DNA of 64,000 nt from contig CAZXYZ010000028.1 in the NCBI GenBank assembly GCA_964645045.1, forward strand, positions 38,432 through 102,431, given 5' to 3'. Of this stretch, positions 1 to 8,302 are shown in pieces. The position numbers and the translations under genes are program-made. The notes below the pieces were generated by a model that saw only the letters and a program-made list of their open reading frames with translations, ran no database searches and was not told where the DNA came from. Every line of letters begins with the position of its first letter. Position 1 is the stretch's first letter. Origin of the DNA: Anammoximicrobium sp964645045 (lineage in GTDB: Bacteria > Planctomycetota > Planctomycetia > Pirellulales > Pirellulaceae).

Positions 1-257
1 TTCAGGCCCCCTGCGTCCTCGATCCGCACCAGCTGATACCGGCACGCTTTGGCGTGCTGCTGATCGGGCCGCTCGTACCAGATCAACTCGCTGCGCAGGC
101 CCGTGATCTCCCGCAGTTTCAATCGCCCATGCCGGCAGAAGAAATAGGTATCGACTTGGTGCTGGTCCTCCAACCGCTCCGTCGCTAACGCTTGGGCAAT
201 CGCGCGGGCGTCGTCCAACGAGGCCAAGTGGGCTTTCAGTTCTATGTTCTGCAGCAT
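1..257 (-). CDS. CYTH-domain protein (class IV adenylate cyclase CyaB-like), C-terminus cut by the window edge
   Basis: About 85 residues are visible, from an ATG at 257. The protein opens MLQNIELKAHLASLDDARAI, the strand and ELK signature of CYTH/CyaB-like triphosphate-tunnel proteins. A YFFCRHGRLKLREI stretch and a WYERPD stretch follow, both typical of this family. Members bind and hydrolyse inorganic or organic triphosphates in a beta-barrel tunnel; some make cAMP. The substrate cannot be told from this part. The gene starts 6 bases after the stop of the polyferredoxin gene and is probably co-transcribed with it. The family call rests on recognised sequence pattern; the activity is unknown. 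Confidence 0.75.
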   Translation of the reverse strand, partial: MLQNIELKAHLASLDDARAIAQALATERLEDQHQVDTYFFCRHGRLKLREITGLRSELIWYERPDQQHAKACRYQLVRIEDAGGL

Positions 258-263
258 AACGGC

Positions 264-1451
264 TCAAGGCGTTAGAGGAATCTCCGCCAGCGGGTCGTAG
301 CCTTCGATGGCAAAGGGCGACATGCGCCATTTCTCGTTGGCGATTTCGTAATACGGTTCCACGATGGCTTGCCGGATGCGGGTTTCGTCGGTCTGAGCCG
401 GATCGTACGTCAGGCGGACTTGGGCTACCTCCGGACCGGGCCATGCCTCGACTTTCAAGTACCCGGGCACCACGAACATGTCGTCCCGTTCCAGGAAATA
501 GCACAGCAGATTTGCGTTGCCGCGGCAAGCCAGGTTGCTGACGCCCAGCCGCAATTCGGCCGACTCCGCCGGCGCAGCCCCCCGCGTCTTGATGAATGAC
601 GGCAAAGGAAACAGATACGACGCCGCAACGGCGGCCGAAGTACACAGCAGCACCGTCAAGACAATCGTGATTTGCGGCCAGGCGGTCCGCCAGCGCTGGG
701 GCGGTCCCCACGTCAGCGGACGCGTCTGGTGATGTGGGCAACTTTCCACGCATTGCAAACAAGCAATGCAGCGGGCGTGAGTGACCTGAGCGACTTGATC
801 GACGGGAATGCCCACGGGACAGTGTTTGACGCACACACCGCAATCGCGGCAGGACTGGGCGTCGCGTCGCACCCGCGCAACGGCGAACCGCGAGAAGGGA
901 TTCAACACGGCCGCCAGCGGGCACAGCCAGCGGCAGAAAGGCAGCATCAGGAACAGCGAACCGATTACCACCGCCCCGGCGGCGACGTAGGTCCAGACCG
1001 TGATGTCTTCGCCGTGACGGCTGATCAAAGCATAGCACGGATCGAAGCCCCGAAAAATCAACTCGCCGGTCCGCCAGGTAAACCAGAGGATGACGGCCAG
1101 CAGGCCGTACTTCAGCCAGGCCAGTCGGCGGTCCAGCCACAACGGCACGCGGATCTCCGGCAACCGCAACCGGCGGCCCACCGCGTGCAGCCATTCGGAG
1201 ATCGTCCCGATCGGGCAGGCGTAGCCGCAAAAGGCCCGGCGCATCAACAGCGTCATCGCCAGGACGCCGCCCAGGATAAAGAAGTTGGCCGTCCCCAGCG
1301 AACAAACCAGGTTGCCTTCGTGGACGTACGTGTACAACGCCTCGACGCCGCCGAACGGGCACCAACGCTCGCAGTGGGCCCCGACCGCGTAGACCCCGAC
1401 CAGCACGATCAGAAGAAAGCCGAATTGAACGACTCGCCGCGTCCGTGTCAT
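264..1451 (-). CDS. membrane polyferredoxin (NapH/CcoG-like) with a possible HMA-like C-terminal domain
   Basis: 395 aa. Several membrane segments (about 8-25, 55-72, 112-128, 150-172, 260-280) carry three CxxxC-P type motifs (C27/C31, C75/C79, C173/C177). A cytoplasmic double 4Fe-4S ferredoxin follows, with C201/204/207/211 and C228/231/234/238. This is the NapH/NosR/CcoG-type polyferredoxin plan, which moves electrons across or along the cytoplasmic membrane. After the last membrane segment, residues about 300-370 (LRLGVSNLACRGNANLL, then VRLTYDPAQTDETRIRQAI) resemble a heavy-metal-associated fold, which suggests metal or thiol chemistry outside the cell. Start ATG at 1451 has GAGGA about 9 bases upstream. 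It lies 12 bases after the TPR gene, so both are likely one operon. Substrate unknown. Confidence 0.75.
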   Translation of the reverse strand: MTRTRRVVQFGFLLIVLVGVYAVGAHCERWCPFGGVEALYTYVHEGNLVCSLGTANFFILGGVLAMTLLMRRAFCGYACPIGTISEWLHAVGRRLRLPEIRVPLWLDRRLAWLKYGLLAVILWFTWRTGELIFRGFDPCYALISRHGEDITVWTYVAAGAVVIGSLFLMLPFCRWLCPLAAVLNPFSRFAVARVRRDAQSCRDCGVCVKHCPVGIPVDQVAQVTHARCIACLQCVESCPHHQTRPLTWGPPQRWRTAWPQITIVLTVLLCTSAAVAASYLFPLPSFIKTRGAAPAESAELRLGVSNLACRGNANLLCYFLERDDMFVVPGYLKVEAWPGPEVAQVRLTYDPAQTDETRIRQAIVEPYYEIANEKWRMSPFAIEGYDPLAEIPLTP

Positions 1452-1463
1452 GGCATCGGGTCC

Positions 1464-2303
1464 TCAGTTCGCTCCCGACGCGCACTTGCCTCGCATCGGG
1501 CAGGTGGCACAGCTGCTGCCGCCGCTGCATGCCGACTCGGGTACCTTGGACGCCGTTTGCAGTGCCGCGATGAACTTGGCGTCGGCCGCCAAGCCGGCGA
1601 ATTCCGGACTTGCCTGAGCGTGCTGCTTGAAGCCCACCAAGCGGGTCGGAGCGGCCGATTCGAAGCAGCGGACCAGCAGCCGGCAGGCCTGCTCGGTGTC
1701 GCCGATGGCCGCGTGCAGCCGAGCCGCGGCGTAGACCGCCCCCGGCCCTTCGTCGCTGGTCAATTGGATCGCCTGAGCGACCTTCTTGGCTTCCTCCGGT
1801 TTGCCCTGCCGGGCCAGCGCCAAGCCGTGTAGCGCCTTGGTCGCCATCGTGTGCTTGTCAGACGCCAAACCCGCCAACACTTCGGCCGCTTCGGCCGGAT
1901 GGTTCATCGCCAGTTGTGTCTCGGCCAACAGCAGGGCCGACGCGCCGGTATTCAACTTGGCGTGCAACTGCTGATCGATCTTCAACGCGTCCGTGTACAG
2001 CCCGTTGCTCAGGTAGAACGTGTGCAGCGCACGAGCCTTGTACTCCCACTGCGCCGGGTCTTGCTCTTTCGGCAGGCTGTCCCGCATCATCAACACTTGG
2101 CGCAGCATCGCGTACTGCTGCACGTATTGTTGGTTCGACTGGTCCGCCCGAACCGCCTGAGCGAATTGCTGCAAAGCCCCCGGCAAATCGCCGGAGGCCA
2201 ACCGGGTTTCTCCCGCACGAAACAGGTCCGCCCCTTTTTCCGCGGCCCCAACCCAGCTCGCAAGCCCGGCCAAAACCACCCATGCAACCATGTGAAATCT
2301 CAT
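1464..2303 (-). CDS. secreted TPR protein with a cysteine-rich C-terminal tail
   Basis: 279 aa. An N-terminal signal peptide (about residues 1-20, ending SWVGA) directs export. Residues about 22-240 are alpha-helical with TPR-like repeats. The last 21 residues hold four cysteines (C259, C265, C268, C274) in the pattern C-x5-C-x2-C-x5-C, which could bind a metal or Fe-S cluster or form disulfides. The start has a good AAGGAG seven bases before the ATG. The gene sits directly upstream of the membrane polyferredoxin, so the cysteine tail may be a partner or substrate of that electron-transfer protein; this is inference. No enzyme motif is seen. Confidence 0.7.
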   Translation of the reverse strand: MRFHMVAWVVLAGLASWVGAAEKGADLFRAGETRLASGDLPGALQQFAQAVRADQSNQQYVQQYAMLRQVLMMRDSLPKEQDPAQWEYKARALHTFYLSNGLYTDALKIDQQLHAKLNTGASALLLAETQLAMNHPAEAAEVLAGLASDKHTMATKALHGLALARQGKPEEAKKVAQAIQLTSDEGPGAVYAAARLHAAIGDTEQACRLLVRCFESAAPTRLVGFKQHAQASPEFAGLAADAKFIAALQTASKVPESACSGGSSCATCPMRGKCASGAN

Positions 2304-2702
2304 GTCGTTTCTCCTTGATTACCGGCATCCGGACTGCTGGCTGCTGTCACGACTCTCTATCTTTGCGAGATTGGCAAATCCGCACAACCGCAACAATGTC
2401 GCGCCGAAGCGGCCGGCAGGTGTGCAATTCTTTCACACCACGGCCAAGCAGCGCTGCGTGCGTGGCCTAGACAGAAAGTCATCGCGACCAATCTTACTCT
2501 GGCTCTCGACACTCCGTCTTTCATCGACACCAACGGCGTCCATCCGCCGTTCATTTTCCCCGCAACACGATAAACCGCCACGTTGCGATCAGCCCAGGGC
2601 GAGCAAGTTTCATGCCAGCCGTTGACGGGCAAGCCGCCGGAGTTCACACTTCTGGAAACCGATCAGGATACGAGTTGATTTCATCCAGGAAACACTTCAA
2701 TC
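2304..2702. other. divergent intergenic region
   Basis: About 400 bases between the minus-strand TPR gene and the plus-strand trmB-like gene. Promoters for both are expected here. I see no RNA gene, repeat or convincing small gene. AGGAAA near 2688 could serve as the ribosome-binding site of the downstream GTG start. Confidence 0.5.
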
Positions 2703-3467
2703 GTGGAACCGCAACAGGGTCGGCGCAAGGAACGCGAGTTTGGAGTTCCGTTTCCGGGCGAGATTCTCGCGCCGGAGGCGTGGACCCAGACCGCGCTGAA
2801 GAAACTACCGAAGCGAGGGCCGCTGGATTGGGCGGCGTTGTTCGGCCGTGCTGCGCCCGTCGTGCTGGATCTGGGTTGCGGGAACGGCCGCTACTTGATC
2901 GGCAGCGCCGTGTGGCGGCCGGGGTACGATCATTTTGGGATCGATATCCTGCCGCTGGTCATCCGCTACGCGACTCGGCGAGCCAATCAGCGCGGGTTGA
3001 CCAACATTCGTTTTGCCGTCAACGGCGGGCGGGAACTGCTGGCCGATGACGTGGCGCCGGCCAGTGTGGCCGAGATCCACTGCTATCATCCGCAGCCCTA
3101 CTACGACCCGGCCGAAGTCCACAAACGACTGATCACGCCGGAGTTTTTGCTGTTGGTCCGTCGTGCGCTGGCGCCGGGCGGGTCGTTTTTTCTGCAAACA
3201 GACCATCCCAGCTACTGGCGATACATGCGTCAGATCGTGCCCGTGTTCTTTGACTTGGACGAGCGGACCTCCTGCTGGCCCGATGCGCCCAAGGGTCGCA
3301 CGCGGCGCGAAATCATCGCCTTGCGGCGGGGCTTGCCCGTGTTTCGCGGAGTGGCCCGACCCAAAAGCGGGCTCGAAGAAGCCGAAGCCTTGGCTCTGGC
3401 CCAATCGCTGCCCCTGCCCACGTTCGACGCCGACCGCCGCTTGCAGGAGTTGGACGCGTTGGAATGA
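2703..3467 (+). CDS. trmB: TrmB-like tRNA (guanine-N7) methyltransferase homologue with a non-canonical motif
   Basis: 254 aa from a GTG start. Residues 53-70 (VVLDLGCGNGRYLIGSAV) form the SAM-binding glycine loop, and FGIDILPLVI supplies the acidic end of strand 2. The overall plan matches TrmB, which makes m7G46 in tRNA. The family's signature after strand 4, normally PDPWxxKRHxKRR, here reads HPQPYYDPAEVHKRL (from residue 129): an HPQP replaces PDPW and the basic stretch is weak. The later part (LAPGGSFFLQTDHPSYWRYM) again fits TrmB. It is either a divergent TrmB or a paralogue with another substrate. The cupin gene follows after 35 bases. Confidence 0.65.
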   Translation: MEPQQGRRKEREFGVPFPGEILAPEAWTQTALKKLPKRGPLDWAALFGRAAPVVLDLGCGNGRYLIGSAVWRPGYDHFGIDILPLVIRYATRRANQRGLTNIRFAVNGGRELLADDVAPASVAEIHCYHPQPYYDPAEVHKRLITPEFLLLVRRALAPGGSFFLQTDHPSYWRYMRQIVPVFFDLDERTSCWPDAPKGRTRREIIALRRGLPVFRGVARPKSGLEEAEALALAQSLPLPTFDADRRLQELDALE

Positions 3468-3502
3468 CCAGTGACCAATGACCAGTGACAAAGGGAATGA
3501 CA

Positions 3503-3895
3503 ATGAAGATCAGTTACGGAGCGGATTACGAATTTGTGCCGGCCAGCCACGAGAACCCGCTGGATCCCGGGGTTTGGAAGAAGGTGCTGTTTCCCAAAGC
3601 GGACTTGCAGGCGGGCGTCGTCCAGATGGTCAACTGGGCGCGTCTGGGCGCCGGGAAGCACTTTGCCGCCCACTACCACGAGGACATGCAGGAGATCTTC
3701 ATCATCCTGCAGGGCGAGGCGCATTTGACGGTCGAAACACAAACCGCCGTCTTGCGCTCCGGCGACGCAGTCCGGATCGATCCGCGCGAAGTGCATGCGA
3801 TGTCCAATCCCGGGACCGAGGATGTCCAGTACGTCGTCGTCGGCATCACCAGCGGCATGGGTGGACGCACGGTGGTCGTCGAGCAACCGGGATAG
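3503..3895 (+). CDS. single-domain cupin protein
   Basis: 130 aa. Cupin motif 1 is visible as H57-x-H59-x4-E64-x6-G71, and motif 2 as P94-x3-H98-x3-N102, so all metal ligands expected in a manganese, iron or zinc cupin are present. No second domain is attached; such small cupins are often sugar isomerases, dioxygenases or binding proteins, and the substrate cannot be read here. I start the gene at the ATG at 3503 because AAGGGA ends six bases upstream; an in-frame GTG at 3485 and ATG at 3497 are less well placed. It follows trmB closely. Confidence 0.75.
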   Translation: MKISYGADYEFVPASHENPLDPGVWKKVLFPKADLQAGVVQMVNWARLGAGKHFAAHYHEDMQEIFIILQGEAHLTVETQTAVLRSGDAVRIDPREVHAMSNPGTEDVQYVVVGITSGMGGRTVVVEQPG

Positions 3896-3928
3896 CGGTC
3901 AGCATTCACGCCATAGTTGCCCACCGAG

Positions 3929-4079
3929 AGGCGAACGGCGGGGCGTGAGCCCGCCGGTTTTCCGCATGGCCGCACCTTGGTGCGAGGGGTACGTAATGCC
4001 GCCTTCGGTGAAATCAGCAGATCGTAGAAGAAGTGCTCGCAGAGACAACGCACCGATGGGCTGACGCCCACCGTTCGCC
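3929..4079. repeat. imperfect long inverted repeat
   Basis: The left arm begins GGCGAACGGCGGGGCGTGAG near 3930. The right arm, ending near 4079, reads on the other strand GGCGAACGGTGGGCGTCAGC. The arms are about 25 bases with a few mismatches and enclose about 100 bases. It lies between the cupin and the sialidase gene and resembles the other palindromic elements of this window. Confidence 0.5.
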
Positions 4080-4143
4080 GGGAGTTCCACCACGTTTGGG
4101 TTCATTACACCCTGTCCATCCCAGCTACAAGAAGGACCCTCTC

Positions 4144-5265
4144 ATGCAACGATTCTCCAATTCTCGGGACGCTCGAAGTTTGTTACTCTTGGCGGCCATC
4201 ATCTGGAACGTCCCCGGTGTCGCCCGATCCGCCGAGACCGCCCTGCAGCGTGTCAAGGATCGCGACGGCAACACCCCGCAGCCGATCGTCGCGGTCGACA
4301 ACGTGTGCGCCTGGCCCAATTTGACGCTGCTGCCCGATGGCGCCGTCGTGGCGACCATTTTCAACCAGCCCAGTCACGGGTCGGTCGCCGGCGACGTCGA
4401 TTGCTGGGCCAGCACGGACGGCGGCCGGAGTTGGCAGAAACGGGGCACGCCGGCGGTTCACGAGCCGAACACGAATCGCATGAATGTCGCAGTCGGCTTG
4501 GCGCCCGGCGGTGATCTGCTGGTGATCAGTTCCGGCTGGTCCAATCGCTATCCGGCGGACAAGAAGGGCGCCGCGTTCCGAGCCGGCATCCTGGAGCCCT
4601 GGGTCTGCCGTTCGTCCGACGGCGGCCGCACGTGGACCGTCGACCGGCAGGCGTTCCCGGCCCGTGGACCGCGCGGCGGCGACTGCATCCCGTTTGGCGA
4701 CATCCTGTCCGGCGCCGACGGACAACTGCGGGTGGCGATCTACGAAGTCCTGCAACTCCGCGACGACCGCGTGTACGTGTATCGCAGTCCCGACGGCGGC
4801 AAGACGTGGGGCGAGCCCACTCCGCTGGACGCCGGCGCGAGACGCAACGAAACGGCCCTGGCCCACCTGGGCGGCGGCCAATGGCTGGCGGCCGCGCGGA
4901 TCAGCGAACTGCAGTTGTACCGCTCGGAGGACGACGCCAAGACCTGGACCGCCTGCGGCCCGGTGACGCAGGCTTCGCAGCACCCCGGCGACCTCCTGCA
5001 ACTGCGGGACGGCCGATGGATGCTGACCTACGGCAACCGCACGGCGGACCGCGGCGTGGACGTGCGTTTCACTCGCGACGCCGGCAAGACGTGGAGCCGG
5101 CCTCTGCGCGTCGCCGACTTCCAAGGCGACGGCGGTTATCCCAGCAGCATCCAATTGGCCGACGGCAGCGTGGTCACCGCCTATTACGCCAGCAAGTCGT
5201 CCTCCCACAGTCGCTACCACATGGGCGTCGCCATTTGGGATCCGGACCAGTCCGTGAGCGAGTGA
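4144..5265 (+). CDS. secreted sialidase-like BNR/Asp-box beta-propeller protein
   Basis: 373 aa. The signal peptide is about residues 1-30 (hydrophobic SLLLLAAIIWNV, cleavage near ARSAE). Five Asp-box motifs follow (S/T-x-D-G-G-x-T/S-W): STDGGRSW, SSDGGRTW, SPDGGKTW, SEDDAKTW and TRDAGKTW, marking the blades of a six-bladed sialidase propeller. Bacterial relatives are exo-sialidases or other glycosidases of unknown specificity; I cannot assign the catalytic Arg triad with certainty. The chosen ATG has AAGAAGGA about 8 bases upstream; longer in-frame extensions lack a signal. It lies beside two more carbohydrate-active genes. Confidence 0.75.
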   Translation: MQRFSNSRDARSLLLLAAIIWNVPGVARSAETALQRVKDRDGNTPQPIVAVDNVCAWPNLTLLPDGAVVATIFNQPSHGSVAGDVDCWASTDGGRSWQKRGTPAVHEPNTNRMNVAVGLAPGGDLLVISSGWSNRYPADKKGAAFRAGILEPWVCRSSDGGRTWTVDRQAFPARGPRGGDCIPFGDILSGADGQLRVAIYEVLQLRDDRVYVYRSPDGGKTWGEPTPLDAGARRNETALAHLGGGQWLAAARISELQLYRSEDDAKTWTACGPVTQASQHPGDLLQLRDGRWMLTYGNRTADRGVDVRFTRDAGKTWSRPLRVADFQGDGGYPSSIQLADGSVVTAYYASKSSSHSRYHMGVAIWDPDQSVSE

Positions 5266-5514
5266 GACACTGGCAATTTCCTGTGTCGTCAAGGATGCCT
5301 ATGGAAGTTGCGATCGACCACCGAACGCGGCCCGCCGATCAGAACAAGTGGTCCAGCCGGCGCTGCGCGGTAACCCCGGGCTATGCGGCGCAACCGCTTC
5401 GCGGTAATCCGAACCGCAATACCGTAATGCAGTTCTTCCGAACACGACTCGAGTGAACCACGATGGGCGGATTTACGAATTGGAGATTTGGGCCTTGGAC
5501 ATGGGTTAAGCTCC

Positions 5515-7917
5515 TCACGGTTTCGGATTGGGAGACTTGCGATCAATAAACGTCGGGGCGGCAAAGTAGATTATGCCCGAAGTCTTGTTGCGCGTCGAAT
5601 CCACCAGCAGGACGGTGTCGAGACGCAGTCCGTCATGCACACGGCCGTCGTTGGCGCCACCCCAGTGGCCGGCCTGGCCGAGATTCGTGAGATCGAACGT
5701 CACCCACCTCCACCCGGTCCAGTCGAGGTTCGGGCCGGTGGGCTGGAACGTCTGACCGCTGCTGTCCGCAACGCGGATGCGTAGCGAGTTGCCCGAGCCG
5801 TCGCCATAGACCCAGATGCCGAGCTGATCCGGCTGGCCCTCGACTGCCGGACGATCCGTTCCGGCGACGCAGCGGACAAATCGCCAGCCGCTATCGAACT
5901 GATACGGCAACTGCCAGACTCGCGTGAACGGCGCGTCGGAACCGGCCGGCGGGGCGGCGGGCGTCAGCTTGGCGGTCGCTGGAACCTGGGCGTCGCCGTC
6001 CAGCACGGCTCGGTACTCCGAGACAGCCAACGGACGAAAACGGGTCGTCGTTGCCGGCATGACCAAGCGCCCCTCGTGGTCCCGTAATTCGACAATCACC
6101 GGCGGGCCGTCAGCGGTCGGCGAATGCGGCGCCGTGAGCTCGATCAAGCCTCCGGCCAACTTCACGGGGTGGGCGACGCCGTTGACCGTTGCCGTCCCCT
6201 CGAACCCGTGCTGCGATGGGTCCACGACGGTCAGACGCAGGCCGGACTCGATCGGCGCTACGCTCAATCGCAAGGGATTCTCCAGCACGAACGTGCGGCG
6301 TTCTTCCGCACCACCGACCAGAACTTCGCGGTCTGCTTGAACCTCATGATACGCAACCTGGACGCTGATGGCGGGGAATTCCTCGTCGCGCCGCACCAGC
6401 GTGAATGCCAATGGGTGCATCACCTCTTGCCCTGCGGACAATCGAATGCTCGCGGTATCTTCACCGCCCGGTGATTTCAGCGTCAATTGGACTTGGCACG
6501 GATGCTCGAAAGGGTTTGTCACGCGGACTGAGACGCGAATCGGCTCAGCGTTTCCGGCGGCCGCCAGCGTCGGCAACGGCGGCACGTCCCAAGCGGCCGC
6601 TGCCGTCAAGGCTCGAATCGGTTTGCCAAAGGTGATGTACTGGGGCAAGTGGCTCAGCTCGACGGCCAGTTCGGCCTGCTCGACGCGGACGGTCATGTCT
6701 TGACCCAATCCATCCACGGCGGAGACGCGGTCGTCAGGCTTCAGGCCGAGGTCCAGCCGGATCGTGCCGGGCTTGCCTGTCGTCCACGCCGCCAGTTTTT
6801 GGTTGCCGGCCGTGTCTACGCACAGCAGAACCCACGCCTCCGGATTCCCGGTCGCTAACCGCCGGGCAATCCAATAGCCACTCAACTGTTGAACCAGCGT
6901 CTGCACGGCCCGGTATGCCGGTTTGGGTTGTAGGTCGTGAGTCACGGTGCCGAAATTGTCCTCGTTGTATTCCGGGTTGGTGCCGTCGTTCTTCCAGTCG
7001 TACCAGATCGACAGCGGAATGCCGTGATAGAGATTGGCCAATTGCTGGCGAGCGATAAAGGCGGCTTGCGTATCCGGCGAGACGCCCTGGGTGTGCGTGG
7101 CGTAACCCCATTCGCCGCTGAGGATCGGCATGGATCGCTTGCCCGGTGGTGCGTACCGCTCGATCAAAGCCCGCAGGCGCAGGTAGTCGGCGGCGGCGGT
7201 CTCCGGACCCTGGCTGTAGTTGCGATACGGATGGACGCTGACCGCATCCAAGTGTTCGAGCACGCCGGACTGGAAGAGCGATTCGAAGAACGGCCACGGG
7301 AACCCGGACGAGGCGGGAGCCAGAATCATCGCCTGCGGATCCGCCTGCCGCATCGCCTGGCACGTCGCCAAGGCCAAGGCCGCATAGTCCCGGACTTCCG
7401 GCTTCGGCTTCCAGAAGCTGATATTCGGCTCGTTCCAGATCTCCCACAAGATGCCTCGTCCTTGGTAATGCTGGGCCGCCGCGGCAGCCCACCGCGCAAA
7501 GGCCGCGACGCTGTCCGGCTTGCGCGGTGACGCAATCGCCGTCACTTCTTTGCCCGTGATCGGATCGCGGCTGGTGATCTTGTCCTCGTACAAGGCGTTC
7601 GAATAGTCGAGGATATACAAGGCTCGCAGTCCGCGTTCCTCCAGGTTCTTCGTCAGTTCATCGTATTCGTCCCAGGTGTACTGGCCCTGGGCTCGTTCGG
7701 TGCCGCCCCACGAGAAGTCCATGCGGACGAAATTGAACCCGGCGGCGGCGATCAGGTCGAGATCCTGCTCGCGGCCACGGACAAAATGAATGTTGACGCC
7801 GACGCCTTCAGGGCACTGCAGGCGCGGAATGCCGGCGGGGGTGGTATCCGCGCCGGTGGCGTAGCCCAGACAGCTGATCGCCAGGACAAGGGCGGTGACG
7901 GACGAGCGGACGGGCAT
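5515..7917 (-). CDS. secreted clan GH-A-like glycoside hydrolase, multidomain
   Basis: 800 aa. The signal peptide is residues 1-23 (ISCLGYATGA). A (beta/alpha)8 catalytic domain spans about residues 30-350. IWEIWNEPNISF holds the NEP acid/base glutamate, and MPILSGEWGYATH holds a likely nucleophile glutamate, as in GH5/GH39-type retaining enzymes. Residues about 400-620 look like beta-sandwich accessory domains, and the end (about 690-790) resembles a carbohydrate-binding jelly roll (WTGWRWVTFDL). The start ATG has GGGAG about 8 bases upstream. It is divergent from the GHL10-type gene, and the trio with the sialidase suggests use of complex extracellular glycans. The exact GH family is not certain. 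Confidence 0.8.
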   Translation of the reverse strand: MPVRSSVTALVLAISCLGYATGADTTPAGIPRLQCPEGVGVNIHFVRGREQDLDLIAAAGFNFVRMDFSWGGTERAQGQYTWDEYDELTKNLEERGLRALYILDYSNALYEDKITSRDPITGKEVTAIASPRKPDSVAAFARWAAAAAQHYQGRGILWEIWNEPNISFWKPKPEVRDYAALALATCQAMRQADPQAMILAPASSGFPWPFFESLFQSGVLEHLDAVSVHPYRNYSQGPETAAADYLRLRALIERYAPPGKRSMPILSGEWGYATHTQGVSPDTQAAFIARQQLANLYHGIPLSIWYDWKNDGTNPEYNEDNFGTVTHDLQPKPAYRAVQTLVQQLSGYWIARRLATGNPEAWVLLCVDTAGNQKLAAWTTGKPGTIRLDLGLKPDDRVSAVDGLGQDMTVRVEQAELAVELSHLPQYITFGKPIRALTAAAAWDVPPLPTLAAAGNAEPIRVSVRVTNPFEHPCQVQLTLKSPGGEDTASIRLSAGQEVMHPLAFTLVRRDEEFPAISVQVAYHEVQADREVLVGGAEERRTFVLENPLRLSVAPIESGLRLTVVDPSQHGFEGTATVNGVAHPVKLAGGLIELTAPHSPTADGPPVIVELRDHEGRLVMPATTTRFRPLAVSEYRAVLDGDAQVPATAKLTPAAPPAGSDAPFTRVWQLPYQFDSGWRFVRCVAGTDRPAVEGQPDQLGIWVYGDGSGNSLRIRVADSSGQTFQPTGPNLDWTGWRWVTFDLTNLGQAGHWGGANDGRVHDGLRLDTVLLVDSTRNKTSGIIYFAAPTFIDRKSPNPKP

Positions 7918-8144
7918 GATGGAATCTCCCGGGTGGGTTGAGCGGACGACCTAATGCTGGGTGAGCAGTGTACCGCACGCCGGAGACCGGTGTCAGTGCT
8001 CATGCGGTGGGTTCTCTTGGGGCAGGAACGGACAGCAGGAACAGAACGGCGGCTGTACAGCCGCAGGGCGGCGCACCACAATGGCGAAGGCATCGTCTGC
8101 CCGCGATCTGACAAAGATCAAGTCAGGTGGGGACGGCGCAAGGC

Positions 8145-8239
8145 GGGCTCAGACGTACAGAATTCAAAATTGGCGGTCCTGCGTCATCGTCATTGGAGAG
8201 CGATTTGCCGCCAATTTTGAATTCTGTACGTCTGAGCCC
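8145..8239. repeat. perfect 32-bp inverted repeat, copy 1 of a family
   Basis: The arms at 8145-8176 and 8208-8239 are exact reverse complements, with a 31-base spacer. The arm starts GGGCTCAGACGTACAGAATT. A second copy lies at 23739-23828 with the same outer 20 bases but different inner arm bases that still pair. It has no coding capacity. It could be a non-autonomous mobile element (MITE/REP type) or a structured RNA. It occupies the gap between two divergent glycosidase genes. Confidence 0.9.
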
Positions 8240-8302
8240 TTACCCGCAGCCCGCTTTGCGCCGGAACCCCCCTGCGAGTCTCTCGAAAACAGGAGCGAAT
8301 CG

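Noticed and set aside
7961..8302. Longer start for the GHL10-type protein
   Set aside because: It would translate the perfect inverted repeat at 8145-8239; the ATG at 8303 has a ribosome-binding site and a signal peptide.
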